A DNA stretch of 64,000 nt from Candidatus Woesearchaeota archaeon (GTDB lineage: Archaea > Nanobdellota > Nanobdellia > Woesearchaeales > ARS49). Made by a program: the position numbers and the translations under genes. Positions within the stretch are counted from its first letter, which is position 1. Each line of letters begins with the position of its first letter. The stretch covers positions 1-64,000 of the forward strand of contig JAHWHZ010000002.1 of NCBI GenBank assembly GCA_019322895.1. Direction: 5' to 3'. The notes under the pieces were generated by a model, which was not told the DNA's origin, searched no databases, and was given only the letters and a program-made list of their open reading frames with translations. Of this stretch, positions 24,531 to 34,652 are shown piece after piece.

Positions 24531-25157
24531 TTAATAAACCAGATTTATTATTCCCCTGTTGCTTGTCGCCAAAGTTCCAAACTCGCCACTCTTCACTTCA
24601 TAATAAGTGCCGAAGTTTCTCATTGCAAGGCCTGCAATATACTCGTCCCAATCATAGCCTCTTGCAAACGTGAGATAGCCATCCATGTAATTCAAGTTCC
24701 TGATTTTTTCGCAGGCAAACATCTCTGGCTGTGACTCAACAAATGAGCACAGCTCAACATAGATAAATTCGCTGTAATCCTCAGGATACGGGCCAAACTT
24801 GCCTGAAAAAACACGCGGATTATCCCGCTGCACTGGAATGAAAGCAGACACCTGCATCTCTGGAATCATTATCTTGTTAACATTAAACTCAACAAACTGC
24901 GGAGTGAGCGCTGCCCTGTTAGGAATATCTCCTGCTGCTGTAACAACATAACCGGGTGCCTCCTGCACTGCTGGAACTATTGCTTGCCCAACACCTGCGC
25001 CTGGAATAACAAGACTTTGTACATCTGCTGCAGAAGGAATATAAACAGTCCATGGCTGGCCAACAGCTGCACCAGACTTTTCAGGCATCGTGTGCACAAG
25101 AATAACTACTGCAAAAACCGCTACAACCATAACGAAAAATATTTCAGCGCGTTTCAT
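24531..25157 (-). CDS. small exported protein of surface module A
   Basis: The 208-residue product has one N-terminal membrane helix (IFFVMVVAVFAVVILVHTM), a Gly/Ala/Pro-rich linker, and a compact C-terminal domain with two cysteines (ELCSFVESQPEMFACEKI) and aromatic segments (FARGYDWDEYIAGLAM). Its ATG overlaps the upstream membrane-protein gene by 4 bp. It is last in a four-gene operon and probably sits outside, tethered to the membrane. No family was recognised. Confidence 0.78.
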   Translation of the reverse strand: MKRAEIFFVMVVAVFAVVILVHTMPEKSGAAVGQPWTVYIPSAADVQSLVIPGAGVGQAIVPAVQEAPGYVVTAAGDIPNRAALTPQFVEFNVNKIMIPEMQVSAFIPVQRDNPRVFSGKFGPYPEDYSEFIYVELCSFVESQPEMFACEKIRNLNYMDGYLTFARGYDWDEYIAGLAMRNFGTYYEVKSGEFGTLATSNRGIINLVY

Positions 25158-25972
25158 CCTCTTTTCAACACCTTATTTACAACTACTACTATATAAATTC
25201 TTCCATAAGTGAATGCTGGAAGCAAAATAAACAAACCAAGTATAAATGGAGCCCAATAATTAATGTTAATGCTCCAGACTGTTATGAAAGTGATAAAAGA
25301 AAGCATTACAAGAAGCAATAGATGAGCAGGAACAATCTTCCTGTAATTTCTTACAGCAAACCTGCACAACTTCCTGCAATCTGTCTCTGGAATCAAGGAA
25401 TATGCAATGAAGACAAAGTAAGCTAGAACCCACACCAAGAGAAAGAATATTATCCTGTCTGCAAAAATACCAATCAATGGAAGGAATGCAAAAGTTGAAT
25501 ATGAAATCAGCTTTATAGTTATGGCAAACAAAATGACAATACAGATAGAAGCGAGAATCGTATAGCCGATGAACTTAAGTGCAAATTTTTGCGTATTCAC
25601 TCTTCTTATCATCCTGTTTGCAATATACCAGTTTATTCCCTTGAAAACAAGCCAGGACAGCAATACTCCAAGCAGAAGGATGATGAAATATTTTGCAATT
25701 GTGTGATAAACTGCCAGCATCTCCGGCGTCTTCAACAATTCAGGAGACACCTGGCTTACTGCTTCTGCACTCACAGCTTCCCCCAGTGTCTTTTGCATCA
25801 CATCCATAAACTTAAAGACATGCTCTTTGACAGCAACCAGCACAAAATAATGGATGACAAGCAAGGCTGCAAAAAAACTCAAATCAAAGAACATGGACAA
25901 TAAGAACAATTCCTTTTTCTTGTAGCAAAGCCTTAATACAGGTTTTAATTGTGAAATGAATAATTGTCTCAT
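25154..25972 (-). CDS. polytopic membrane protein of surface module A (FKG-x-W family)
   Basis: The 272-residue product has about six membrane helices. The motif VFKGINW after the second or third helix matches VFKGLIW in the protein at 33807-34652 and IFKGVAW in the one at 44591-45355, marking them as paralogues. It overlaps the giant secreted protein gene by 4 bp. Its role could be to anchor, export or assemble the module's surface proteins; this is inferred from context. Confidence 0.8.
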   Translation of the reverse strand: MRQLFISQLKPVLRLCYKKKELFLLSMFFDLSFFAALLVIHYFVLVAVKEHVFKFMDVMQKTLGEAVSAEAVSQVSPELLKTPEMLAVYHTIAKYFIILLLGVLLSWLVFKGINWYIANRMIRRVNTQKFALKFIGYTILASICIVILFAITIKLISYSTFAFLPLIGIFADRIIFFLLVWVLAYFVFIAYSLIPETDCRKLCRFAVRNYRKIVPAHLLLLVMLSFITFITVWSININYWAPFILGLFILLPAFTYGRIYIVVVVNKVLKRG

Positions 25973-28900
25973 TTTGGTATTGGGGTCGTGGTTTCTTCTG
26001 CAGGCGCAGTTGCTTTTATTTCATACACTTTTTTGGATTCAGTTTTTTCTTCTTTGCAGGTCAGTGTTATCTTGTATTCCTCATCTTCCTTAAATTCCAG
26101 CACCAAGAAACTTACATCGTATCCTTCTGAAACCTGCTGCGGCACCATCTTGACTTCATTGAATTTGCCTGCTTCTTCCTTGAAATACATATCTCCTTTG
26201 CCTTTTTTGCTGACAATCAACGTATACTTGCCGGCAGGCAACTGTCCTTTTCCTTCAGAAATCGGAACACCCATTCCTTTTTCAGGAGCTATGCCTGCAT
26301 TAAATTCGCAGGTTGGAACAACTTTCTCAGGCTTTGCTTCTGCTTCCTTTTTTTCAGGCTCTTCTACCATCTCTTTCTTGGGCGTCTCTTCAGCAGGTTT
26401 TTCTGCAGGCTTAAGATTTGCTTCTTTTTCGCACACAATCTGGAATGCCTGTGTCTTTTTCTGCTGGTCACCTGTCTGCGGGTCAACTGATATCTGGTCA
26501 GTGACTCTTCCATACTTGTCTGCATCATAAGAAATGAATTCAATATTCCATGTGACAGGCTTCTTGCTGCTGCATGGGTCTGTGACAGTCGTTTCTTTTC
26601 TCGGCTCAATTATTATCTGCGCATGATTTGGATAAATAGTGCTTACAAGCGGGGCTAATGTGAATGTAATCTTATGCTCTTTCTTTGGCGTACCTGTCTC
26701 TGAATAAGAGTATGACTGTTTCGTGCCGAGCACAAGTGTCTCTGCAATCTGATTCCAGGATCCTGCTGACCAGCTTTTATCTGCTTTCTTGGTCTTGGCA
26801 ATGTACAATTTAGGCTTATTATCTTTTATATCAATAAAGTATGTGTCTTTAACAGGCTCTGCTTTGCCGTCTTCCTTGTATTCAATGCTTAAATCACCGA
26901 TATATTTATCTATGCTTTGCTTAACTCTTGCCTGCACAGCATCATTGTCAGACCACACTTCAACATTATATCCTGCCAGGCTCGCGCTGCCTTTCCTGAA
27001 CTTGTTTTCCCATGACGCGCCTTCAGGAGAGATCTCTACAAGCTCCTTGTAAGAGCCGTCTGTCTTGAGTTCTGTTGTAAAGACATCAGTCTTTGGATCA
27101 ATCTCCTGCACAACTTTTCCTTCTGAATTAGCTATCTTGTATCCAAGGAATTTTATGCCTTGATTTTTCTCTGACTCCAGCTCTGGCATCATCTGCTTTA
27201 TGCTCAATTGGAACTTAAGATCCTTGTCCATTGCAAATACTTCTTTGTTTTCTTTTTTATACCCTTCATACTGCGGCTCTACCTTGTCGATTCTTATGCC
27301 GCTTGGCGATTCCCCGAACTTGCAGCGGAAGCTTGCACTTAATGGATCAAACCTGCAGAATGCAGGAGGATCTGCACCAATCTTGTTAATCTTGCATTCA
27401 GACTTCTTTGACTGCTTTGATTTGGTTCCAGTGTCATACCAGTCATATTCAAAGATTAAAGTATCATACCTGTATTTGCCCTGCTCTACAGTATATGTAC
27501 AGTCAAGGCTTACAAGCTCGTCCTTGCTTATCCTGCTCTTCCATACCGGCGTGCAAGTAGGGCTGATTGTGATTTCCTGCGCACTCGGCAGCTTATTGCA
27601 GTCGCATTCTCCACCTACAAAACCATCTGTCTCGCTGCAGCCAAAACCCTGGCTGCATTTCAGTTTTACTCTTGTATTGATATCTGCCCCTGCTGCAATC
27701 ATCAATCCAAAATTATAATGCCATGTAGTCAATCCTCTTGGCATTGTGGCGGGATTCCATGCAATAAACCTGCTCTGGCACGGCGTAGGCCCGAGCACAG
27801 TTGTCTCAACAGGCATTGATTCAATGCTCTGCTGGACCAATGCACTTACATCGACATTCCATTCAAATCCAAATGCAAGCAAACACAAGCCATGCATCAG
27901 CTCTTTTTCATTGAACATTGCATTGAACATCGCAGTCTCGCCATATCTTCCTTTTACTTCATTTGCAATATCACTTCCTGCGCCTGTAACAATACCAAGC
28001 AGGTCTCCGATGCCTGCTGTCGCGTCTTTTCTCGCGCCGCTTGCTGCATTCCACTTGTTTGTGAAACAGCTGATTATCTCCCATAATAAATCACAGACAT
28101 AAGTGCTCAACATTGACCTGCACATTCCTTCAGCACCGTCACCTGTCAATAAAATCGTATCCACACAGTTCTTTATTGCCTGCGAGATCTGTCTCCATTT
28201 CTTAAGATATGCTGACAGTGATGTAAGGCAGATGCATCTTATGCTGTTAACTATGCCGTCGCTTGGCTTGATGATATACTCCTGGTCAACATAACCTATC
28301 TGGCTCTTGACTTTCTCAAACACTTCTGCAGCAATCTTACTGCAAGATTTTTTAGGGCCTTCTAGTTTTGACTTGCCTATCTTCTGGCACATGGCTTCTG
28401 CAAATGCTTTTTTCTGGCCAGCTTCTTTTTCTGTTCCAAGATTTGTGAAGTATTTTGTAAGTTCAGTATCTTTTACTGCTTCAATGGTTTTTGAGAACTT
28501 GTATCTCTTGCTGTCTGGAATCTTCTTTTCTCCTTTTTTGAGGATGCTTTCAACTTCAAATGTTTTTGCAAGATAACCTCGATAAACTTCATACTTGAAG
28601 CTGTCTCCTGCGGCACTTGCTTTGGGAAATACAAATATCTGCATTGCATTTTCTTCTGCTTCCTGTATCTTTGGATTAAAGTGAAGCCCTGTCCTGACAA
28701 CATCTGGACTTGGATTACTTTCTGGAGTGCAGAATCCTGACAAGAAATTAGCTATGCTCGGTCCGCCAAATTCATTGCCGCGGCCTACTTTTTCAGCAGC
28801 AAGCTTTGCACTGTTCTTTAATTCATCGTATGTATCAAGATCAACTTTTTTTGTCATGCCAAGGAAGTTTCCAATGCCGCAGGCACTGTTCCACTCCCAC

Positions 28901-31794
28901 ATATATTCAATGCCACAGCACAATGGGCATGCAGGATGGATTGAGCTATTTGTACATTTCTTTTGTATTTCAGGATATTTGTTTTTGTATATATCGTATA
29001 ATTCTTTTATGCCGAGCTTGCTGCCCTTGATGTTTAATTCACTTAACTTAATGCCACAGATAGACTTGCCTACGCCGAGTGTTTCAACTTCTTTCGGAGT
29101 GATTGCGCCGCCTGCGCTGCCTGCAATTGCTGCGCCTGTTGAAAATGCAGATGCAACATCAGTTGTTGAACCGCCTGTAATGTCGTCTACACCAGATATG
29201 TATGTCCCTGGCGGCCCTTCCATTTCTTCTTTTGTTGGCAGTTTCTCCTTTTCTTCTGCTATTGGTATTGTGCTAGGCCCGGTAGTAATCAGAGGAACTG
29301 TTTCTTTTGGCACAGTATAATATTTCCCTTCCTTAAATATGGTTTCAGGTTTTCCTTTCTCAACAGTATATCCTAAACTCAATATGTCTGCAAAACCGCA
29401 GCTGTTTCCAGAATAAACTTTTCCATTGACACCCCAGGCATCAATCACTTTTTGTTTTGTTTCCTTAGGAAGCTTGGCTGTGATGTCTTTTACAGATCTT
29501 TTCTTGTCCCTGATGTATTTCTGGATTGTTGGAGCACTTGGGCAGGTTGTCCTGTCGCAGATTGGCTGGTAAACATCCTGCATCAGGTTCTTGTGGTTTC
29601 GTATCGCTCTCCAGCAGCGCTCACAGCTGTTTTTCAAAGAATCATCATTCTCATAAGCAAGACTGCAGATGCCTGTTTCGGCAATTGCAGGCTCAACATC
29701 ATCATCCAACATAAAACTGCTGCAAACTGCTCTCTTGTAAAGCCCTGCAAGGAAAAGTGCAGCTGCAGAGCCCATACAAAGATAAACCATATTTTCAGTA
29801 AGGGTAACTAAAGGATCGTAAATCTCATCAATCAATTCAATTGCCTCTCCAAAGAAATTAGAGGTTGATTTCAATGAATTCTTTCTTATGACATCCGGCG
29901 GAATGACCTGGTCTATTGAAATAGTAATAGGGAGGCAATTTCTCTGGCGGACGCTTTTCCATTCAATCCGTTCCTGCTGTGTTGTCCTGTCAAAAATCTT
30001 GACTTTTTCTTTCAATGGAATGTCAATTTCAAGATAAAGCTTTACACATCCAAGCGCAGGATTCAGACATCCCTGCTTCATATAAACTCCTAACGGCCCT
30101 CTTTCTGTGGCGCCAAACTCATGTATTTCTCCTCTTCGCCATGCGCTGATTGCCTCTTCAATCTTTGCTTGTGTCGCATTTTCAGGCAGGTCTTCCAGCT
30201 TGTCTATAGGCCATTTTTCAAAATTAATCTGCACATAACCATCCCAAACACCTTTCTGGCCAGGTCTTTCCTTGACCCATACTGTCGGGGATTCTATCTT
30301 GTCGTTATCGAAAAATTCTTCCATGTCAGGAGATAAGCGCACTGGAACCGCATTAACTGCACTTCCCTTTGCCACTTCTGCATCTTCCTGCCCGCCGATA
30401 TAAGTGAGTGTGAAAGGAACACCTATCTGCTGCACTCCCTGCGCCAGCAGTCTTGAAGTCAGGATATTAGGCGTCATATCTTCAACATCAAAATCAAGCC
30501 AAGAGCCGAATCCGCACTGGGCCAATACAACTGACACGGTCTTTTGAGCGCCAGGATACCATACTTCCTGGCCAGCAAGATCAACTGCTTTTAATTTAAT
30601 CTTATTTTCCCAGCCAACACCTGTGTCAAGCTCTGATGCAGTTCCTGCCTTTACCTGCACATCCTGTTTTAGCTTTATTGGAATCTCAAAGTTTCCTTCA
30701 TCATCTGTCAACCTGAAACGCTCTGGCTTTGCCTCATCATTGAGATAGACAAAAACAGTGCCTTTTTCAGAAAGCTGGCCTTGTATATTGATTTCAGGAA
30801 TATATGTTGTGCCGATTGCCTCAAGATTTGTGGTGATGAACTGCGGAGGGCCTGTATCGACATTAACTTCTTTTTCAATCTTGACTATATTGCCTGCCTG
30901 GTCTTCTGCATTGATCAAAACAATATTCTTTCCTGCCATCAATGTAAATGCAAGGTCAAATGGAACCAATGTTTGCAATGTCTTGAAAACAGGAGCACAG
31001 CTGAATGAGACTGCTTCTTTTTCCACCTCAACACTATCGCCTTCTCTTGTCTTTGCTTTCTGGGGAGCAGATGCCCCGCCTTCATTGCAGCTGTCATCAA
31101 CTGCACTTACCTTGTAAACATATTCCTTATTGCTTGCAACATTATTGTCAACAAAAATAGGCGCTTTTGTGGTGGCAATCCTTTTTCCATCCCGGTATAC
31201 TGCATATTCCAGAAAATCCGGATTTTCAACTGGATTCCACACAAGCGTGACCTGATTGTCTGTAACCTGCCTTACCTCAAGGCCTGTTGCTGAAGCAGGA
31301 GGCTCATCATCTTTCTTCATGTAGCTTGCATAGTTTATCGTTACTGGCTCGCTTACATCGCCGTGCACAACAAGCGCGCTCTGTGTGGTGAATTCAGGAA
31401 TATCTGAAAGATTAAGCACAGGCGGGATAGGATCATAGATGACTGTCGCACTTTTTTCAACAGATTCATCGCCGACAATCGCCTTTACGATAAGATTGTT
31501 CTCTCCTTTCTTCACAAGAGGAACATTTAAAGTAAGGAATGTGCCGTCGCTTCTTGCCCTGCTAACCTTTACTTTTGTAGGGCCGACATAATATTCCAGT
31601 TTTGCATCAGGAGCAGTTGTTCCTGAGATATCCAGATAATTTTTATTGCTGTACTGCGGAGCTGTAAAATCAATTGACATGTCTGCAATGCTTGTTGTGG
31701 CATTTGTCATGTTCTGCGCAAAAGAGACTGGCAATAATATCACTAAAGCTATCATGAACAGCGAGCTTATCTGAATCATTTTTGCTTTTCTCAT
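25969..31794 (-). CDS. giant exported Cys-rich protein of surface module A (1941 aa)
   Basis: A signal peptide (MIALVILLPVSFAQ) leads to beta-sandwich domains, including an Ig-like domain at about 40-120 and a fibronectin type III-like domain at about 165-250 (VTLVWNPVENPDFLEYAVYRD). The middle is Cys-rich with a hydrophobic segment near residue 675 (MVYLCMGSAAALFLAGL). The motif CICLTSLSAYLKKWRQI is shared with the two other modules (CTCLPGITYNLNKMRQI, CLCLPGIVYNMRKEVQI). The C-terminus is Lys/Glu/Pro-rich and then beta-rich. It overlaps its neighbours by 4 bp on both sides. Surface or attachment function is inferred. Confidence 0.85.
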   Translation of the reverse strand: MRKAKMIQISSLFMIALVILLPVSFAQNMTNATTSIADMSIDFTAPQYSNKNYLDISGTTAPDAKLEYYVGPTKVKVSRARSDGTFLTLNVPLVKKGENNLIVKAIVGDESVEKSATVIYDPIPPVLNLSDIPEFTTQSALVVHGDVSEPVTINYASYMKKDDEPPASATGLEVRQVTDNQVTLVWNPVENPDFLEYAVYRDGKRIATTKAPIFVDNNVASNKEYVYKVSAVDDSCNEGGASAPQKAKTREGDSVEVEKEAVSFSCAPVFKTLQTLVPFDLAFTLMAGKNIVLINAEDQAGNIVKIEKEVNVDTGPPQFITTNLEAIGTTYIPEINIQGQLSEKGTVFVYLNDEAKPERFRLTDDEGNFEIPIKLKQDVQVKAGTASELDTGVGWENKIKLKAVDLAGQEVWYPGAQKTVSVVLAQCGFGSWLDFDVEDMTPNILTSRLLAQGVQQIGVPFTLTYIGGQEDAEVAKGSAVNAVPVRLSPDMEEFFDNDKIESPTVWVKERPGQKGVWDGYVQINFEKWPIDKLEDLPENATQAKIEEAISAWRRGEIHEFGATERGPLGVYMKQGCLNPALGCVKLYLEIDIPLKEKVKIFDRTTQQERIEWKSVRQRNCLPITISIDQVIPPDVIRKNSLKSTSNFFGEAIELIDEIYDPLVTLTENMVYLCMGSAAALFLAGLYKRAVCSSFMLDDDVEPAIAETGICSLAYENDDSLKNSCERCWRAIRNHKNLMQDVYQPICDRTTCPSAPTIQKYIRDKKRSVKDITAKLPKETKQKVIDAWGVNGKVYSGNSCGFADILSLGYTVEKGKPETIFKEGKYYTVPKETVPLITTGPSTIPIAEEKEKLPTKEEMEGPPGTYISGVDDITGGSTTDVASAFSTGAAIAGSAGGAITPKEVETLGVGKSICGIKLSELNIKGSKLGIKELYDIYKNKYPEIQKKCTNSSIHPACPLCCGIEYMWEWNSACGIGNFLGMTKKVDLDTYDELKNSAKLAAEKVGRGNEFGGPSIANFLSGFCTPESNPSPDVVRTGLHFNPKIQEAEENAMQIFVFPKASAAGDSFKYEVYRGYLAKTFEVESILKKGEKKIPDSKRYKFSKTIEAVKDTELTKYFTNLGTEKEAGQKKAFAEAMCQKIGKSKLEGPKKSCSKIAAEVFEKVKSQIGYVDQEYIIKPSDGIVNSIRCICLTSLSAYLKKWRQISQAIKNCVDTILLTGDGAEGMCRSMLSTYVCDLLWEIISCFTNKWNAASGARKDATAGIGDLLGIVTGAGSDIANEVKGRYGETAMFNAMFNEKELMHGLCLLAFGFEWNVDVSALVQQSIESMPVETTVLGPTPCQSRFIAWNPATMPRGLTTWHYNFGLMIAAGADINTRVKLKCSQGFGCSETDGFVGGECDCNKLPSAQEITISPTCTPVWKSRISKDELVSLDCTYTVEQGKYRYDTLIFEYDWYDTGTKSKQSKKSECKINKIGADPPAFCRFDPLSASFRCKFGESPSGIRIDKVEPQYEGYKKENKEVFAMDKDLKFQLSIKQMMPELESEKNQGIKFLGYKIANSEGKVVQEIDPKTDVFTTELKTDGSYKELVEISPEGASWENKFRKGSASLAGYNVEVWSDNDAVQARVKQSIDKYIGDLSIEYKEDGKAEPVKDTYFIDIKDNKPKLYIAKTKKADKSWSAGSWNQIAETLVLGTKQSYSYSETGTPKKEHKITFTLAPLVSTIYPNHAQIIIEPRKETTVTDPCSSKKPVTWNIEFISYDADKYGRVTDQISVDPQTGDQQKKTQAFQIVCEKEANLKPAEKPAEETPKKEMVEEPEKKEAEAKPEKVVPTCEFNAGIAPEKGMGVPISEGKGQLPAGKYTLIVSKKGKGDMYFKEEAGKFNEVKMVPQQVSEGYDVSFLVLEFKEDEEYKITLTCKEEKTESKKVYEIKATAPAEETTTPIPK

Positions 31795-33764
31795 TTGAAC
31801 GTCGGCCTCAATGCTTCTGTATAATTGCCTGCAAACATGAAATTAAACATATCTATCTTTGCCTGGTCTGTTATTGGATTGGGTATGTACTCAAACACAT
31901 GCAGCACAATAGTTTCTGCATCTGCAAAATCAGCATAGCTTATATCCATCTGTTTTGCATCATATCCGCCTATTGTGTTGCCCATCAAATTAAGTATGAC
32001 ATCAATATTGTATTTTTCATTGCCTTCAATGAGCTCAAGGATTGTATTGTTTGAAGGCACTTCAAGGTATTGGTCAAACAGCAGGTCATGCGCTCCGACA
32101 TGCACCAATGCCTCTTCAGTCTTCCTTAATTCTCGGGCAGCTTTCCATTCTTTTGCATATGAATTATAAGGATGCACCATGATTTCCACATTCAATGAAG
32201 CAAGTTTTTTAATTGGCAGGGTGAGTTGCGTTCCTGTCAGCGTGGCTTCAGCAGGAAGATATCCTTCTTTTTCTGCCACAATTATTGGATTGATGCATGC
32301 TTTTGGAGTGTTTGTTCTCAGCCTGTAATATCCTTCATCTGCTCTTGTCTGGCCAAGGATGCATTCTTCTGTCAAGCACCTGAAAATCATCGTGACATTC
32401 TCAAGCTCTGTCTCAATAGGGCTTGCCTCTGTAAAGCCTGTTGCGCGCAAATCAACAACAGTGTCTCCTTTGATTTCACAGAAAGGCCTGTCAAAGTCCA
32501 CTGCCTCAAAGCGGCGGACGCCAAAATATTTTCTTCCAGGCAGATTGTCATCAACTAAAACAGGGAAAGCCATCTGGAATACATAGCCTTCTCCTGCAAA
32601 TGCCTCGTCATCTTTTATCGTAAGTCTTATTGGATATATTACATCATAAGTGAAGTGCCATTGATTGATGCACAAGAAGCTAAGCATTGTCTTTTCGCCC
32701 CGGCCCATGTTTGACTTCAGCCATCCTCCGCTGTTAGGGACTGCGCTCAATCTCATGCCCCAGTCAGGCAGGTAATCAAAGCTTGCGCGCAAATCAGTGG
32801 GCTCTATGCCTGCATCAACCATGTACTTGAAATATTCTATTGCATCTGGAGGCGTGTATTCTGGCGGCTCTATCTCTTTTCCTTCTGAAAGGTCCTCAAG
32901 CATTTCCTCGCGGTCATCTTTCAGCCGCTCATAATATTTTCTTTGTGTAACAAATGGAATATATTTCGTGTTTTCAACACGCACAATCGGCAGATTGTAA
33001 TACAAAACTTTCTGGAGCCGTTTTGTTATGTCATCAAGACTCCACTGCCTAATCTTGCACTCAAAGCGAAGGTCATCTGTAGGTATCTCTGGGTCAATGC
33101 TCAAGGTATCGATCGTGAATTTCTCAAAAAAAGACTCATTGTTCTCTGTTTTCATGACAGCAGAAGCAATCTCATGCGCTTTCTTCAGCTTGACAGGCAG
33201 TCTTGCCACATAATCCTCAAAAGAAGTCACTCTTCCAAATGCAGTGAGCTCCAGAGGCCACTTCAATCTTACAACAACATCCTCTTCTGCAATTGTAACA
33301 GTCGGCAGGATATTTCCTTTCTCAACAATCCCGTATTGGTCCTTGAAATTCTCAAAATCACCTACGCATTCTTTCAGGTTCTCATAAACATATCTTTCAA
33401 GCTCTTTTTGCATGAATTCTAAAGACGGAGTCCTGTCTTCTCCATCAAAATACCAGAAAGGAATGACAAAGCTTCCTTTTGGGTCAAGCCAGATGCTTGA
33501 CTCGTATGTCCTGCTTATTACAGCAGGGACATCAATGAATCCTCCTTGCTGCCCAAGCAGGCCTGTGCCGCTCTTTGCAGTCTGCTGCAAGCACGTTGTT
33601 ACAAAATCATGCACTGGCTTTACATCCTCTGGAACAATTATCTCTTCTTCAATTGGCTTTGGAACCTGCCTGCTTAGCAAATAAATAACAAACACTGTGC
33701 TGAGCAATAGAATTATGCCTATGATTATGAAAATAGTTACTTGAGCCCTCTTTTTTGTCATCAT
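31791..33764 (-). CDS. large Q-V-T-I-F-IIIG surface protein of module A (657 aa)
   Basis: The N-terminus MMTKKRAQVTIFIIIG followed by a long hydrophobic helix resembles archaeal class III (pilin-like) signals, cut before the glutamine. Homologous blocks with the proteins at 38981 and 42042 include DFVTTCLQQ, GGFIDVP, IPFWYF and YVYENLKECVGDF. The ectodomain is beta-rich with carboxypeptidase-like-regulatory-type strands (VDLRATGF, EKEGYLPAEATL). A TATA box at 33793-33804 and a GGGG-rich leader precede it, so it starts operon A. Confidence 0.85.
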   Translation of the reverse strand: MMTKKRAQVTIFIIIGIILLLSTVFVIYLLSRQVPKPIEEEIIVPEDVKPVHDFVTTCLQQTAKSGTGLLGQQGGFIDVPAVISRTYESSIWLDPKGSFVIPFWYFDGEDRTPSLEFMQKELERYVYENLKECVGDFENFKDQYGIVEKGNILPTVTIAEEDVVVRLKWPLELTAFGRVTSFEDYVARLPVKLKKAHEIASAVMKTENNESFFEKFTIDTLSIDPEIPTDDLRFECKIRQWSLDDITKRLQKVLYYNLPIVRVENTKYIPFVTQRKYYERLKDDREEMLEDLSEGKEIEPPEYTPPDAIEYFKYMVDAGIEPTDLRASFDYLPDWGMRLSAVPNSGGWLKSNMGRGEKTMLSFLCINQWHFTYDVIYPIRLTIKDDEAFAGEGYVFQMAFPVLVDDNLPGRKYFGVRRFEAVDFDRPFCEIKGDTVVDLRATGFTEASPIETELENVTMIFRCLTEECILGQTRADEGYYRLRTNTPKACINPIIVAEKEGYLPAEATLTGTQLTLPIKKLASLNVEIMVHPYNSYAKEWKAARELRKTEEALVHVGAHDLLFDQYLEVPSNNTILELIEGNEKYNIDVILNLMGNTIGGYDAKQMDISYADFADAETIVLHVFEYIPNPITDQAKIDMFNFMFAGNYTEALRPTFK

Positions 33765-33792
33765 AACCCCTTTTTACCTCTTTTTTGTTATC

Positions 33793-33804
33793 TTTATATA
33801 AAAA
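33793..33804 (-). promoter_or_regulatory. TATA box of module A operon
   Basis: On the minus strand the box reads TTTTTATATAAA and lies about 34 bp upstream of ATG 33764. It occupies the 42-bp gap after the last gene of module B, giving module A its own transcription start. Confidence 0.55.
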
Positions 33805-33806
33805 TG

Positions 33807-34652
33807 TTATTGTTGCATTATCCTCTTTAACACCTGCGACAGGTAAAGCCTGTACCACGCAAGATAAAACACAATGAACAGCAGGGATGCAAACATCATG
33901 AAGTTTGTTGTTTTTGGAACAATCCAAAAAACCTGCAGCAGCACAAAATAAACCAAAACAATATACGCATAAGGAAGCAAGAACTGTTTGATTTGGCCAA
34001 TGCCTGTTGCAAATGCCTGCTTAAGCGCATTTCCTATTCGTAAATCTTTTGTGAAAGTGTAATGCAGTATTGATGTAAGATGGATGTATAAAATACAGAA
34101 TAATACAAGCACATAAATGAAATAATCTGGCTTTAATCCAAGCAAGACGATTATTCCTGGAACACACCAGATAACCAGCCAGCACAAGTTAAGCAAAAAG
34201 AATTTTTGGAAATATCTTGCATTTAACTTTTGCTTTAGTATTGCAAGCCATATCAATCCCTTGAAAACAGAGTATGCCAAAAGCAAGATAAAAGTTATCA
34301 AAATTAGATAAGCAAACAGCATCAGCAAAAGAGAACCAATATTTGCTGCAGTGATTTCCTGCACTTTTGACACAAATACTTTAGAAAAGAAAGGCAGTAT
34401 CAAGAAAACAACAGAAATCAAAAGCATATCATACAATGCAATAAGAAAATATCTCTTATGCGGAATCTGCTTAAAGGACTTGATGAATATCCTTAATGCC
34501 TTCTGCGCAATGATTTTATTGCTTATCAGCATGACTAATCCTGCAATCACCATGAAAATAACTGAGGTTCCAATATGTTTATGGGAAAGCATTGCAGCTA
34601 TCAACAAGATGATTCCTAATATCCTTGTGGTATATTTTTTAAGATCCATCAA
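33807..34652 (-). CDS. polytopic membrane protein of surface module B (FKG-x-W family)
   Basis: The 281-residue product has six or more membrane helices and the motif YSVFKGLIW, paralogous to the module A and C membrane proteins. It overlaps the coiled-coil exported protein gene by 14 bp and ends operon B. Context suggests a role in surface-protein assembly. Confidence 0.8.
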   Translation of the reverse strand: MMDLKKYTTRILGIILLIAAMLSHKHIGTSVIFMVIAGLVMLISNKIIAQKALRIFIKSFKQIPHKRYFLIALYDMLLISVVFLILPFFSKVFVSKVQEITAANIGSLLLMLFAYLILITFILLLAYSVFKGLIWLAILKQKLNARYFQKFFLLNLCWLVIWCVPGIIVLLGLKPDYFIYVLVLFCILYIHLTSILHYTFTKDLRIGNALKQAFATGIGQIKQFLLPYAYIVLVYFVLLQVFWIVPKTTNFMMFASLLFIVFYLAWYRLYLSQVLKRIMQQ